Source: Cytospora piceicola | Taxonomy: Eukaryota; Ascomycota; Sordariomycetes; Diaporthales; Cytosporaceae | DNA length: 64,000 nt | Assembly (NCBI GenBank): GCA_023375675.1 | Contig: JALQBC010000021.1 | Span: forward strand, 62,001 to 126,000 | Direction of reading: 5' to 3' | Part shown: piece by piece, positions 1 through 12,889 of the stretch | Position numbering within the stretch: the stretch's first letter is position 1 | How the letters are laid out: each line of letters opens with the position of its first letter | Made by a program: the position numbers and the translations under genes | Notes under the pieces: model-generated | Database searches by the model: none | What the model was told of the DNA's origin: nothing | The model's input: only the letters and a program-made list of their open reading frames with translations

Positions 1-1473
1 CTGAGCCACGGAGGATGTTATCTCGTACTGATAAAAAGTCCCTCGCATATTCCATGGGATGATTTCGGGGCTGCGCAATATGACTGTTGTGACATGGGTG
101 ATACTTAGTTCATCTGGCTAGACCATGTGGTTCCCAGATTTCCGATATCTCACAGGGCTGAACCGAGAACCGAATGCAACCATAACAGGTCTGATGGAGT
201 CGGAACTCATCATAAGACTGACTTCTTAGGATTCGTTCATGCCTAATGTGGTCAAGACCTATGGCGGTGTGGGATGATGCGGCTGACGCCACACTGTCCC
301 TAGACAATCTGCCTAAGCAAGGCATCATCCTCTCAGGATTAATTGTGTCTTTCGAGCCCCGCAAAATGTATGCGGATTACATGCTTCTGAGATATTCCCG
401 TGGTTCCATGGAAACAGTCTATTGGGGAGGGAGTGGGGAGTGGGCTCGTTGGATCGGCAGTAAGTTCTGAAGGCGGGAGCCGGTCGACAAGTCGGGAATA
501 GCTTCCTATAATGGTCTCGTAAGTGAAGAGAAGGGCACATATGCACGGGCTTAGCCGGCGGTGAAGCATGAGTCTGAATGACGCGACGCTTTCAAGATGA
601 CAGTTTCAGTTCCTTGTGTTTGTGTTGTTGCCTGGGGTCTAACCATAAGACTTTGTGTGACAACTGATTTCGTAACTAAATTCTGTGATACTAGTAAGCA
701 TCCCCAGGTATCATCAGGAGGAGGATTGACTGTATAGTCCCGTGTGCTAGTATCAGCCACACTACAATAGCATATGGCTCAAGTGCTTCGTCACTGCTGC
801 TCCGGATCTTCGGCCCGAAGTCGACGAGTATATTCGCCACTGTATTTGGTCGGAACCTCTCCAACCGGAAACCTGTGTCGAAAAGGGAAAGGAATGGAGG
901 AAGATGGGAAACGAAGGGAGGGCTTGGACCCAAAGATCAGCCGGCGATCAACGTAACATTGACAATCAAATTGGAGCAGGAACTGTCACAGACCACATTG
1001 GGGCTACAAACACATGGCTCAGGTGAAACCTCACATAATATTAGTGATATGTGGTCATGGATGTCCTGCCCTATATTTAATCATTGCCTAAATCAAGGTT
1101 TGAATGGTTCCCTCGCCGCCGATTGTGCCAATCTATATACCGCCTCTACTAAGTCAGAAGTATAATAACTAGGTACTGACATATGTACCTTCATATACCT
1201 AAGTACCCAGTGCTTAAAATGATCGATGAGTAAACCAGACTACATTCCCACCAATCCAAGCCACGTCCATGCCACCCATTTCTGCTTTGATTACTAGCAC
1301 CCGTATATATCAATTTAGTAATCGGTGAGGACTGATAGTTTGGGAATTTATACGATTATAAATCACGGCGTGAAGGACCACCGGAAATCCATCAATCTTT
1401 CAAATTCCATGCTACATACCACTGCATACTTCAGCCCCTAAGAATAATTCAACTGGATCATGACAATACTACC
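1..1473. other. Left-end intergenic sequence, no supported gene
   Basis: Only short reading frames without recognisable motifs occur here, and I could not join any into a plausible spliced gene. The right half is richer in A+T. A 6-bp inverted repeat (AGGTAC at 1171-1176, GTACCT at 1185-1190) belongs to the GGTACC/CCTAGG-flavoured sequence found in many spacers of this window. The stretch next to 1474 would hold the 3' untranslated region of the SDR gene. Confidence 0.6.
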
Positions 1474-2629
1474 TCAGAGTACCATGCGAACTTTGAGCTT
1501 GTCTCCCTTGACGATCTCCTCCTCCTGGGCCAAAAACTCAGGCATGTCCCAAGTACAGTTGATATACCGCCCACTGAGCCATTGGCGCTTCTCAGACGTC
1601 AGGTAGACAATTGTGTCCGCACTGATCTGCGGAGTATCGACGAAGACTGGCGGCGTAGTATCAGCATATGTTCCCAGGGACCGAGAGAGAAAAAAAGAGA
1701 AAGAAAGAAACATGTTCAACAACAACTGTTGATTGCTTGCACTCACTCTCACCCATCGTCTTAGCAGTATCCCCCTCAGGCCCACCGATCATATCCGTGA
1801 GTACGTTCCCCGGGTGCACACACCAGGCACTAACGCCGCGCCCGCCAAACTCGGCATCCACAAACTCGGCAAACCTCACGTTCGCCAGCTTCCCCGGCTG
1901 GTACTGGCTCGCCCCCGGCGTCCGCAGGTGCGCCCCCACGCTGGCCACCGTGACGAACGTCTTGAGCCCGCCGCCGCGGCCCGCCGCCGCCTCCGCCTCC
2001 CCCTCCCCCTCCTCCAGCAGCAGCGGCAGGAAGTACCGGGCCACCAGGTACTGGCCCCGGACGTTGACCTCGTACACCCTCCACCAGCCCTCGGGGTCCG
2101 CGTCCAGGATCCCCGCGAACTCGCCGCTCACGCCCGCGTTCTGCACCACGACGTCCAGCCGCCCGCCCGGCACCGCCCCCCTCACGAGCTCCGCCGCCGC
2201 CGCCACGCTCGCCGGGTCCGAGACCTCGACGGGGACGCGGACGACGCGCAGCGCGCCGGCGCCCCGGCCCGCCTCCACGGCCGCCGCCTCGAGCTCCCGC
2301 GCCACCGGCTCGAGGGACTCGGCCGTCCTGGCGCCGATGGCGATCACGCTGGCGCCGCCGCGGGCGAAGGACGTGGCGATGGCCCTGCCGATCCCGCGGG
2401 ACGCGCCGGTGATGAAGACGGCGCGCCCGGACAGGAGGGACGGGGCCAGCTTGCTCGGGTCGATGGCGGGGTATGTGTCGCTGTGGACGGCCTTGGTGAC
2501 GGTGTAATCACCTGCGAAAGGATAACGGTCGTTTGATGTTAGTATTGTTCATATTAATGAAGCCGCGTGCTCTGTGTTCTACTGACCTGGTCCCTCGAGG
2601 AAGTTGGGGGTTCCCTGCGGTGGAGGCAT
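1474..2629 (-). CDS. Short-chain dehydrogenase/reductase (classical SDR)
   Basis: NAD(P)-dependent oxidoreductase with a Rossmann fold; the substrate cannot be read from sequence. Three exons: 2587-2629, 1753-2511 and 1474-1646, giving 324 residues. Intron 1 (2512-2586) and intron 2 (1647-1752) have GT-AG ends and preserve frame; intron 2 has a CTGAT branch site 12 nt before its AG. The cofactor motif TGASRGIG is at about residues 49-56, QNAG (the NNAG position) at 138-141, the catalytic Ser at about 205 (VASVG) and the YQPGK active-site motif at 218-222. A C-terminal stretch with GRYINCTWDM is typical of fungal SDRs of this type. Exon 2 is extremely GC-rich and contains a Glu/Gly/Ala low-complexity insert near residues 181-196. 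The family call is secure; splice sites are inferred. Confidence 0.88.
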
Positions 2630-3225
2630 TCTTCCGGGTTCACTGGTTGTACTGCGGTTGAGGGCGTGATACGCGGTAGTATGGAAAGATACAAAACGGC
2701 GTTGGGTTTTAATCCCACGATGATCTACCCTCTCTTATATACCTAGAGTGGGTGGGGCCTGATTATACGCGATGGATGACCTTCCCGGATGAGGTGAAGC
2801 TCCGAAGGCTGACGCCAACAAGAAAATAACGAGAAATCAGTTGCTCGTCCTAAATCCTAACGCCGGTGATAGCGTCGCTCTTCCGTTCCTCCGAGCAGGC
2901 AGCCGTACCTATTGGCGTCGGAATCTATGGTGGTGAGGCCGGGCCAACCAGATGTCCGTGGTCCGAGAATCACCCCTGTCTCAGAAGCCACAGGCCGAAC
3001 TCACTTCGTGGCCTCGGGTAGGTAGGTATGTGGCGCAGTTTAATAGTATTATACAGCAATATGTACATGTACACCTCAATCTACCCCCTCCGATGAGAAA
3101 CAAGGTTCTGCACGGGTCACTGTTGTGATGCATTTGCCTTCCTTTGATCCCGCGCATCATCTCCTTCTTTTCAGAGTTGCTGGCTCGGGAGGGCATATCT
3201 TACCCTCTCTTGGTCAGCTGTATTC
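2630..3225. other. Spacer between SDR and BLM10
   Basis: Holds the SDR upstream region (with the TATA-like site) and the BLM10 3' flank, as both genes are read leftwards. No supported gene. A GGTAGGTAGGTA stretch lies near 3017-3028. Confidence 0.6.
2734..2741 (-). promoter_or_regulatory. Probable TATA box of the SDR gene
   Basis: On the minus strand the sequence reads TATATAAG about 105 bases before the SDR start codon, a normal distance for a fungal TATA element plus a short leader. Position and sequence are seen directly; function is inferred. Confidence 0.45.
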
Positions 3226-6200
3226 TTAGGCAAAGTAGCTCTTCCAGAGCACGCCCTCCAGATCCTCAAGCTGCTCGGGCGTGAAGTACTGCAAAGAACA
3301 ACAAGTTAGTCACTCAACTTGGACAATATCCACGGTGACGGTTCGCGGAACTTACTTTCTGATCCACCATCCAGCTGTCCTGTCTGGTCTTCTTGAACTC
3401 GGCCAGGATACTCTTCGCTGCCTTGCCCACAACGCCGGCGTCCGTCGCCGGTTTCCTGGCGACATGTGCAAGCACGTCCGGCATCCAGAGAGGCGGCGGG
3501 GTAGCATACGGGAACGCCTCGATGAGCGCGCCTAATCCGAGGACGGCCGCATGCCGCCGTATGATCTGCTTGTTCGTGTCCACTGGCGTGTCCGTGCCCG
3601 GCAGCTTGCGCTTAGGCATCGGGTTGTCCTGAAGCTGCTGCTTGAACCTGGCAATCAGGCTCTTGATGATAGGGTTGCGGATCGACATTGGAGAGCACCG
3701 GATCATGCCAGCGAGCGTGTTGGAGGCACAGTCGCGGACCTCGAGTTGTGGGTCAGCAAGCATGTCGCCCACGGCGTCGAAAAGCATCTCACGATGCCGG
3801 GGGGCAGTAAGGAAGAGGCGCCGGAAGTAGATGACCTGCATGTTGACAAGCGCACGAAGCCGCTGGTGCCATGAAGCGGCCGACCGACCAATGCGGATTA
3901 GGGCCTTGATAAAAGCCTCGTCCTCGCCTTCGCGGAAGGGGATGTTTGCCAAGTGGCGGTAGACGTGGTATGCTAGGCGCATCAGCTCGGGGTCCTCCTT
4001 AACATCCATCATGTGAAGCAGCTGATCGATGAAAGGATCCGGGAAGAAAGGCACAAGTTGGGTGCACTCCTGTGAACTGAGCATTGAATCCAACCAGGTG
4101 AGGACAGTCTTTGAGCCGTTGGTATAGCTGCTGGGCTCCTGCTGACCCGGAGTGCGCTCATGACGCCACTTCTCCAGGCGCGAGAAGACCTCCTTGATGG
4201 TGGTAGAAAACTGCTCTGACGGTTGATAAGGTCGAATTCCAACTGAAGACTCGGCCTTATTAGCGTCGAGCAGAGCTGTTACGTTCGGGAAACACTCGTG
4301 GTATCGCGTCCGGTAGATCGTAGCAATGACCCTACCGATCGCCTCTCGCACAGATTTGTACGGATGGTCGATGTGTGTCAAGAAATCTTCCAAAATGGGC
4401 TTCTCCAACTGGAAGTGCCAGCCGGAGTCGTTGATGACAAGCTCAAGCAATTGCACCCTGGCGGCTTCTTTGAAGGCTGCGTTGGACGACATGTCCAACC
4501 TAAAAGAGCTCAGGTTTTCCACAAGCTCGCGAGACCGGCGTGGATCCTTGGCATCTACCGTCAAATGGAGACAAGTCATCCAATACTGGAGGTTTTCCGG
4601 TGTCAGAGCATCTGCGAAAACATCCAGCATCATCGGGGCCGCAAAGCCCCAGACCTTGTTCCGATATTCCCGGGGATCGTCAATACCTCCGGCTAGCAAA
4701 GCGCCGAGGATTTCAGCAGTGGCTCTGTGCTGGTGCTTGTCGCTTCCATCGCCGTACACTTTCTTGATCAACTCCTTGATCTCATCAAAATTAACTTCTG
4801 TCACACCGTAGTTCATCAAGTCGAACACGTGCATCAGCATGATAACGTTTTGCATACGGAACTTGTCCGCGCTGGCATCTCGAGGCTCTTGCTTCATGAA
4901 CTCGAAGCATTTTGCGAACCACTCTTTGGTCAAGAGCTTGCCAATTTGCTCTCGCACTTTCTTTTCTGTCTCATCATATGCCAAGAAAGGCTCGGGGTCA
5001 GCCTTGGAGGCGTTGAACTTCTTGGCCCACACCAGCCAGCCTGGATGGTCAGCATCAACGAAGTATTTCGCCTCGTCGAGCTTGGTAAACGAATCCAAAA
5101 ACTTGTCGGTCCATTGAGGATCATCAGCCGGAACCTCTACCTCAATCTTGACGTTGTCGACGTCCTCCTCCAGGAGATAGTTCCGGTAATCGTGGCCGTA
5201 GACAGCTCGCACATCTATGCTGGAGAAGACGTTGGAAAATGCTAGCTGGTAGTTGGCTCGCAAACCTGGGTGGTCGTCATTGGTACCCCTGACAACCAGG
5301 TCGACGAACTCAGAGGGCGCAAGAGTGTCAAAACGAAGCACCATGTTCGTGGCAAAAATTGCGCATTTGAGGCCAACTTTCCAGTGGGCTGTTTTCCCAA
5401 GCTCTATGAGCTCAAGTCCCAGCTTGCCCTTCTTTGCTTCCACTCTCGTCCTACGCTCAAGGATGAAGTCGTGCCTTGTCTGTATCATATCTGTGCAATC
5501 ACCGGCCGGCTTGATTGTTTCCACAACCTTCTCATCTATCACGACCATGCGCTCGAATGCCTTCCCGAATTCCAAAAGTGGATACAGCGAAGTAGACAGA
5601 AGCTGCTGTATCGAGGCCTTGTCAACGCCAGCAGTCTCGATGTACAGCCGCATCAATTCAGGAGCAAAACGCCAGTCCTTCAACAAGGTCTTTGTCAAGG
5701 TCGTAAAGAGCAAGGTGTATATTGCGCCTTTGATACGATCATGGTCATTCTCAGCAAGAGCCTTGCGGTACTTGTCAAGTATGACAGGGATGACCAATGG
5801 GCGGGCACCTATGAGCACCTTCAGGGACGAGTCTTGCGCCCCTTGGGCAACCCTTCGCACGTCTGCATATGACGAGATGCATGATTCCGCCAGATCGAGG
5901 AGGAGACGCTTGTCGAGGTCGCTCTTTTGCCGATACGATGCATTGTACTTGACTCGTTGCAACTGGTACGCATCTGCCCGCTTGACAAGAAGTGGACGAG
6001 GATAGTTCTTTCGTAAGCCCGGGACCTTGAATGGCGTGACATCAGCCTTGTACAATCTGGACAGACGCTCTAGAGGATGGGCGGATCGTTCAATGCCAAC
6101 ATCGGTAATCCATGTGCGAAGAGTGGTATAGAGCGCCGTGAAGCAAGTCACATCGTCCTCTTGGTTGGCATTGAGGAAATTGTGAGTCTTGGAAAGTAGC

Positions 6201-9200
6201 CGTCCAATGTCTTCCCGGAGTTCGTGGATCCGAGTGTATAGTGGGCTCGCTGCATCGAGTACATATCCAGAGGGATAGCGATATTGCCGCTTCAGTTCCT
6301 CGTCGTCGGCTACCTCGGCCAAGGGATCCTCATCTTCGTCCATGATGGTATCACCATCTGCTTCGATTTTGCCGCTTTCACGTTCACTGCCAATTGCGTC
6401 GCCCGCAGCTCTCTTCGGGTCGAACAAGGCGGAAACTCCTGAGATGACGAGTCTCAGTTGTGTCAGCTGCCTTGATACTTCATCACCCCACTCCTTGTTC
6501 TTTCCTTTTCGGCTCACGGGAGTCTGGTCGCTCATAAGCAGCTCTAGCCTCTCTGATGCCCCACGAGCTTGTGATTCGAAAAGCTCGACGGCGAATTGGA
6601 TCTCCTCTGTCGATGGTCGATGCCACTTAATGGTCAGGTCTGCGGGTCTTGTTGTCTTGCCCCAGTCATCTGCATCCAGTCCCCGCTTGATGACCTCCGG
6701 TTCGTAGAGGTTTGTATCAATTGAGTAGGTGTGGGTCAAGTTGAGAAGTAGATGATGAATGTAGTTGGAGATGTGAATGGTGGGTATTCCACGGCATTTC
6801 TCCTGCATGTATTGGGCAATACCAAACAGCTCCGACTTGTACTTGAGCACCTCGGCGCCAACATTGACGACAGCCATGCTGAGCATGCTCACGTGCCACA
6901 CAAGTGCTCGGTCTCGCGGCAGTACATCCGTACCACTACTGCGATCAGAAGCGGCACCGTTGTAGTCGATCTCGTTGCGGATGTTGACGATGAGCATTGG
7001 GATAAATGCCTTCAGCGTTTTCTCCGGATCAACTTTGCAAAGCGCGTTGCAGATCCATGCCATGGCATCTCTAGCCTGGTGGACGACGTGGGACGATACA
7101 AAAGCCGCCACCTTCTCAAGCGCCATGTCGAAAAGGTCCGGGGACAAGGACGCGAACAGTGGCGTCAATGCTGCAGGCAGAGTGTTGATAACATTATCCT
7201 CAGGCGAGTTCGCTCGGACTTGCGATGCGTCGGGCAGGTTCTCCAGAAGCGTGAAAACTTTGCCAAGCAATGTCAAGACAAATTCACCGAATGCAGCTGT
7301 TGATGATCGCACAATAGTCGCCTCGTCCTCATCTGATAGTTCTTCCTTGTAGTTGATCTGGACGTCCTGGCCCTCGCGCTCCATACGATGCATCTCGCTC
7401 TGTACCCACTGTATAGCCAAGCTCGTGTCCTGCACCTCAGAGCCCTCCTTCACTAATGGCACGAACGGGATGCTATACGCAACGCTTTGTATGAAGCTGA
7501 GAGTATACTGCGTCTTTCCTAAGTCGTTGGCGTCGATACCCGGCAAGGCCAGCGCCAACAAAGCTGTAAGATGGCATCTGAACCCCTTCTGCCGTGACAT
7601 GACATTGGCTATCATCATGAGGCCGCTGAGACTCGAGGTGGTGCGGTGAACCTCCACCAGTCCTTGCAGACTTGGATAGAATCTCTGCAATGCTCCAGGT
7701 AATATGATATCGGGCTCAAGGTAGGCGAGCCATTGCAGCGTACTGGTATAGTAACTGACTGTCTTCATACTCTTCGCAAAGAGACCCATGAACACCACTT
7801 CTTTCAGGGCAAGGACGAAACGCTTCTTGAGCTCGTCGTTGATCCTTCGGTCGGGCGGAGTGTCAAGCTCGCCGTTCTGCTCGCGGTTCCACCGAGACAC
7901 AAAGCCATGGGTCAGGAAGAAAACAAACTGAGACAGGAAATTGGTCCATGGCCCTTGATTTGATGGATGGAAGAAAGTGTCAATTGATTCAATCAGTCCT
8001 TCCAGGCTCATCAAAACAGAGCTCTCCCCCTTGAGGCACTTTGGCGATAGCGAATGGACGATCCACCTGGCAATCACATGCGGAACTGGATGCCTCTTCT
8101 TGTCTCTCTCCAGGTATACTGCAGCGCCCATCGAGTAATCAAGTGGTGTGTACGGCGAGTTCGCCTGGCCAACTGGAATCTCGGTGAGGCGCAGCACGGC
8201 AGTGAAAATAAGGTCGGACTGGTCTTTGGTAAAAATACCATGCTCTGTAAATGGCACATGCGTGCAACTAAGGTAGTCCCTGGCAGTTCGCGAGAAGACG
8301 TCGAGGAAGAAGACATCGAAGGATTTCGACCTTGTTACGAGTGACCAAAGATGAAAGTAGGTAGGGAGGTAATCGGAAGGTTGTGAGAGAGGCTCATACG
8401 CGGGTGATGGGGCGGTAGGAACGAGGACGTTGATAGCCGCGGCCACTATGTATGCACAAGACAGATCCGAGGTGCTGAATAGTGGGAGAAACTCGTCCAG
8501 CATCTCTCGTCTGTCGCTCGGATCGAAGTAAGTTTGGGCGTGCATGGCTAGCCTCAAAAGATGCCTCCCACTTCTTCTCCTGCTGGCTTGGTGCGCAGCT
8601 GTTTCTGAAGGCAGAATCAAGGCTTTCAATTCCTTCCAGAGCGGTCGCCAGTCCAAATATAGATCATCGCCAGGCTTCAGGTAGGTCTTCTTCCTGTTAA
8701 GCAGCGTAGTTAGCTATGATATTCGTTATATTTATATATAAGATACAGCGGCACCTCGACTCGGACGTATAGCGGAACATACTTGGTCAAGGTAATAACC
8801 ATTTTCGTAAACCGATCGGCAGTATTGATGTCGAGACCGGGCGCCAAAGCGAGGTGGTAGTAGAGCTTGGCGAGGGTTGCGCGTAGCTCGCGAACCATCA
8901 CAAACTTGAGGTTCAGCCACCCCTGAAGCTCTCGCGTCCAGTGCATGGCACCCGGAGCAAAGTCCTCTGCCTTTACAGCTATGTAGAGATTCCTGAGTAT
9001 GCCTTCGAGAGCAGCCTCTCTCTCGTGTTCCTCCTCCACAGCGAAGGGGAGCTGGGAGAAGTAGGCGAATGTCCTGGGTCGGTATCGCTTCTTGTCATCT
9101 TCGTCTGGTGTCAAGGCGGGCACGCCGGGAGACGTGGATCGAGATATTGTGTCAACAGAGGAAAGGTTCTGGACGAGGAAATGTGCAGCCTGCGCAGCGG

Positions 9201-9252
9201 CGGCAGCAGACATGGCAGCGGCGGAAGACGAATGTCTTTCTATCTCATCCAT
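3226..9252 (-). CDS. BLM10: Proteasome activator BLM10/PA200 homologue
   Basis: Large HEAT-repeat protein that caps the 20S proteasome and opens its gate in an ATP-independent way, acting mainly in the nucleus. Three exons: 8747-9252, 3356-8693 and 3226-3288, totalling 1968 residues, in the usual size range for fungal BLM10. The introns (8694-8746 and 3289-3355) have GT-AG ends with GCTAAC and ACTAAC branch sites. The ATG at 9252 is the first in frame after a stop at 9430-9432. Recognisable family stretches include RPRTFAYFSQLPF near the N terminus and LDWRPLW just after the first intron. The last exon gives the C terminus WKSYFA, where the activator tail should dock between proteasome alpha subunits; the penultimate residue is Phe rather than the Tyr of an HbYX tail. 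Confidence 0.93.
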
Positions 9253-12138
9253 CTTGATGGCCGGGGCGCGCGTGGGCTCCAGTGGCCAGGCTATTCGGTG
9301 ACGGGTTGGGGGGAGCTCGAAGACAGCTGGAGAGATGTAGGCCGGAGTAGTCCGGGGTGGGTGGTCGCACAGCTCGTCGTTAGACCGACGAGGCAAGGCG
9401 GCGAGTGGGAGCTGGGAGCAGCGGTGCTGTCAGGACGTGGGACGGAGAGGTAGAGGGGGTCTAGATTTCTAATGCGATTATTGTCAGAGGATTATCAACG
9501 AAACACCAAATCTCGTACAGTACTAGTACGGTGGGTGATGATGACGGGACCACACCTGAGCTTCTCATGCCACAGGCACTATCCCACCGCAGTTGTAATG
9601 TGCCCTTTATACGAGCAGTAGAGGGAAGCGCGTGACGAAGGTAGGTTGGTGGTTGGACACGGCGTGAAAAAGGCTTGGAGGTGTGCGGCAGTAGTGAATA
9701 GTGTACCGTGCAGTGCAGTGATTCGATGTACGGTAGTTCCGGCCGGAGACCCAACAAGGCTCCAAAAAGGTTTCGTCACAGGTGCAGAAAGTACGAATAA
9801 TACACAGTGGTCTCGGTACTGACGCGGAGTCGGGGAAAATGGATCCCCCTTGCATTCGGACGAGATGCCCTGGACGCCCGCCCGCTGCCCGCCAGGCCCG
9901 CCAACAGGAAGCTGGAGCACCTGGAAGCTTGGCCGGTTTTGTGGTGTGGGCCCAGTAGGCTTTGTGGGGTAGCTCCAGGAGGTGGACCCCTGAAACTGCA
10001 CGATCTGGACACTTTATTAACCACGCATGCCCCGCAACTTCTCGATTACTACCCTGCTACTGTAGCTGTGTAGCTGTTGCTGGAGCTATGGTCTCCGTCT
10101 CCGTCGTGGATATATCCTAGGTATATATATATATTCCTCTTGTGAAGCTTGAAGCTTGGGCCTTTTCGCGATTGAGCCGGGGCTGTGAGGAGTACGGATC
10201 ATGCGGATTAGAGCTACCTTTGGTATCTTTCACCTGCTATGGTGAGTCTGCCCTCCAAGGTTGGTACTGAGGTGCTGAGAAAAGATAGTTTGATCTTCAC
10301 AGGCTCGGGCCGACTGGAAATTGGCTCGTTGTCTCGGATGTCCAGATGGCAGATATCTGGAAACCGGGACAGGAAAGCGGGAGTGCTTGAATATGCGATA
10401 CAGTACGTATAAGCGGAAATGCTGTATGCTTACCTAAGGCTCTAGGCCATTGGGATGCCGAAGTACGTACTTGTGCAAGTCTCAACTCCCAGGTTTAGAA
10501 GGTCTGCAGAGGTTGACAGGTTAGATCGCTGCTAGTCCTGAAGAATGTCTCGGGAAAGTGTCCTCCTCGTAAATGTCAAGTTACGGGCACACATCGTATG
10601 GGCATGCAGCAGTCCCAACGAGCCAGTCAAGTCAACCTGGGGTCTCGCGCCCTTTTACACAACGTCGACCACAACGGCCGCGTCCTCTCCACTACCTAGA
10701 TACCCAAACCGTCTCCGGTGAGAGAGGCTTCCACTTGCCTGACGTGTACGAAAAACCCTGCTTACCGTCTCTCTCCCAGCTTATCAGGCTTCCGGACTTG
10801 CCAGAGGGAGAGACACGCACGCGCCTTGAAGCTCCAGGCCTCCAGCACGCCGCGTATTCAACAGCGCGCATGTGACAGTCATCCCTGACCCTTGCATAGG
10901 CCCCCAAAGTCAGTACGCCACGGATCAGAACCTGGGTTGCTCCTTTTATTATTATTCTTGTCACAATTGCCAGTGAGGATGTCTGTCTTCTTGATACTTG
11001 ATGAAAGCTCCGCGAGGCATGGTATTCGAGGTAAAGGTGACGGAGCACCCTCTCCGTTGAAGCCTGCCCCGTCAATCGTCACAAGTGCCATACAGTAATT
11101 ACCATCAGACTGTAGATATCTCAGGTCAAAAATACCTACCTTGCCCAAGGCACCAACAAGTATGCGGCTCAGTATCAGGCAGAAAGGGGGGAGATTCTTA
11201 GTAAGAAGGTCGGAATGGTCTGAAGGGTAGGAGCCCGGCGATCCGAGAGTAGGGAAGAAACGAGGATATCTAGAAGACGGCTGGTGTAGCCTACTGCTAG
11301 TGAGGCAGTGCACATGTATGACAGTGATACGATAGACAACGCTGCGAGGAAGCGATGAGGCAGAGACAATGAATCGAGAAACAGCCGGTTTGACATGTCG
11401 AAAGTTTGTCATGAGCAACACCTCTCATTCATGAATATGTACTCTCCATACTATGATGTGAGCAAGGCGAAGACGCGATAATATTTCGGAACATTCACTC
11501 GTTCAGGAGGACCTGCATCCTCCAATGTTCCCCCTGCGGTTCCCGAAGGACTTGGGGAAATCAAATTACCCCACGCTCTTCCCCGGACCCCGTGCCGTGT
11601 CTGGCATGTCGATTAACATCCCACTTCTCGCACCATGTTGATTTATTAAAGGAAACTCCCGTCGCCACATTTCCCCGACAAATAAGGGGCTCAGCCTACA
11701 GGAGCCCTCTACGGGAGTATCAGAGTATGTGGTAGATCTTAGGAATCTGCAGTGTCTCTGGCAGATGTTTTTCCCCCTCAACCCCAATGTCACACATCCC
11801 TTGGAGCTGGCATGAAAGTGGCTCCACCCGCTTCAGCAACCATGCCACAGACATCTGAGACGCCACAGGTCATCATACCATCGCACTGTTACACGCCTCC
11901 GGCTAGAATCCCCAATGACACGGATGGTCTTGACCACTTTGCGTGGACAATGATCTTGGGCAACACTCACCCTCAAGGCTATGTAGACCAAGGGGCCGGT
12001 ATTTAGATATTTAAGAGTCCCCCTCGAGCTGGAGTGGTTGCGAGTTGAGAAGAGCAGACCATCACCACTCACCATTACAATAACCACATACACACTCCAC
12101 TCAAGTCGAGACTCAACATACATTTTTGTATATAAAAC
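9253..12138. other. 2.9 kb divergent spacer without a supported gene
   Basis: Lies between the starts of BLM10 and the small membrane-protein gene. The longest frames (for example 10879-11421, minus) have no recognisable domain. Seen directly: a TA-repeat (about 10130-10144) following CCTAGGTA, a tandem GAAGCTT duplication near 10146-10158, and AGGGG/CCCCT stress-element-like pentamers near 11684, 11992 and 12022. Any regulatory role is inference. Confidence 0.55.
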
Positions 12139-12493
12139 ATGACTACCAACTCATTCGGCTCTCCTCTCCCCAGATTCGACTATCCTTCAGTCCAGCCAGT
12201 AGTCACCAGGGCATCCAGGATAAAGGGTCTGCCCTTGTCGGCAAGGATAGTCTCTGTCGCAGCGGCAGCAGGACTCAGTGTGTACACCCCTCTTCTGACT
12301 GGGCTCGAGATGACGCCTCGTTACTAACACATATACAGCGTACTACGCCGCTTCCCAAGTCCAGCAGGGACGCGTCTTGCACGCTGAGAAACAGCCCATC
12401 GAAGGAACCCAGCGCCGTCCCGCCGTGGCGAGCGTCTACACGCCTTGGGACATGGACCCATACCCGGCCTTGGGCCGAGTCGTCAATAAGTGA
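12139..12493 (+). CDS. Small predicted membrane protein (97 aa, two exons)
   Basis: Unrecognised gene assembled from exons 12139-12277 and 12339-12493. The 61-nt intron has a strong TTACTAACAC branch site eight bases before ATACAG and a GTGTGT donor; two other GT choices nearby break the frame. The joined frame reads to TGA at 12491-12493. The product has a polar N terminus, a basic stretch (residues about 25-35), one hydrophobic segment (IVSVAAAAGLTYYAA, about 36-50) and a polar C-terminal tail ending ALGRVVNK. This layout resembles small mitochondrial inner-membrane proteins, but I cannot name a family. It converges on the NLR gene, whose stop is about 400 bases away. Confidence 0.6.
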
Positions 12494-12889
12494 AGATTCG
12501 GGATGAGAAAAATATGTGATCCGATTCTGTACATATAAGGGTTGGTTGCTTGGAGTTCCGGCGTTCTGGTTTCGGGTACATGAGCTGGTGATAGTGGTTC
12601 TTGGGGGTTGGATCAGTTAGCCCGGTCGGCACAGTGGCCGCTCGACTGCCGGAAGGCTTCAAAGGCGTCTCACATGTTCGAGTACGAAGAATGGAAATAC
12701 TTTGAACAAATTTCGTTCCAATTTCCCACAGCATAGGAACTAATACAAAATTTTGGTACCTCCCAGTCTCAGCCCCTTCAGGTTTTTGCTCGAGTGACGC
12801 TGAGAAGTGACTGGCTGTGGGGGATGGCCGGCAAGGTTCTCTCTGCACTACATGTTTTGGGAAGATATTTCCCAGATGTAATGATGATA
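12494..12889. other. Convergent spacer
   Basis: Shared 3' flank of the small membrane-protein gene and the NLR gene. I see no gene or repeat in it. Confidence 0.6.

Noticed and set aside
1668..2536. Two plus-strand frames of about 270 codons
   Set aside because: Mirror images of the GC-rich SDR exon on the other strand, Pro/Arg/Ser low complexity, no motif.
10879..11421. 180-codon minus-strand frame
   Set aside because: No recognisable domain and no supporting splice or promoter context.
12128..12137. TATATAAAAC as TATA box for the small membrane-protein gene
   Set aside because: It touches the start codon, leaving no room for a transcription start and leader.
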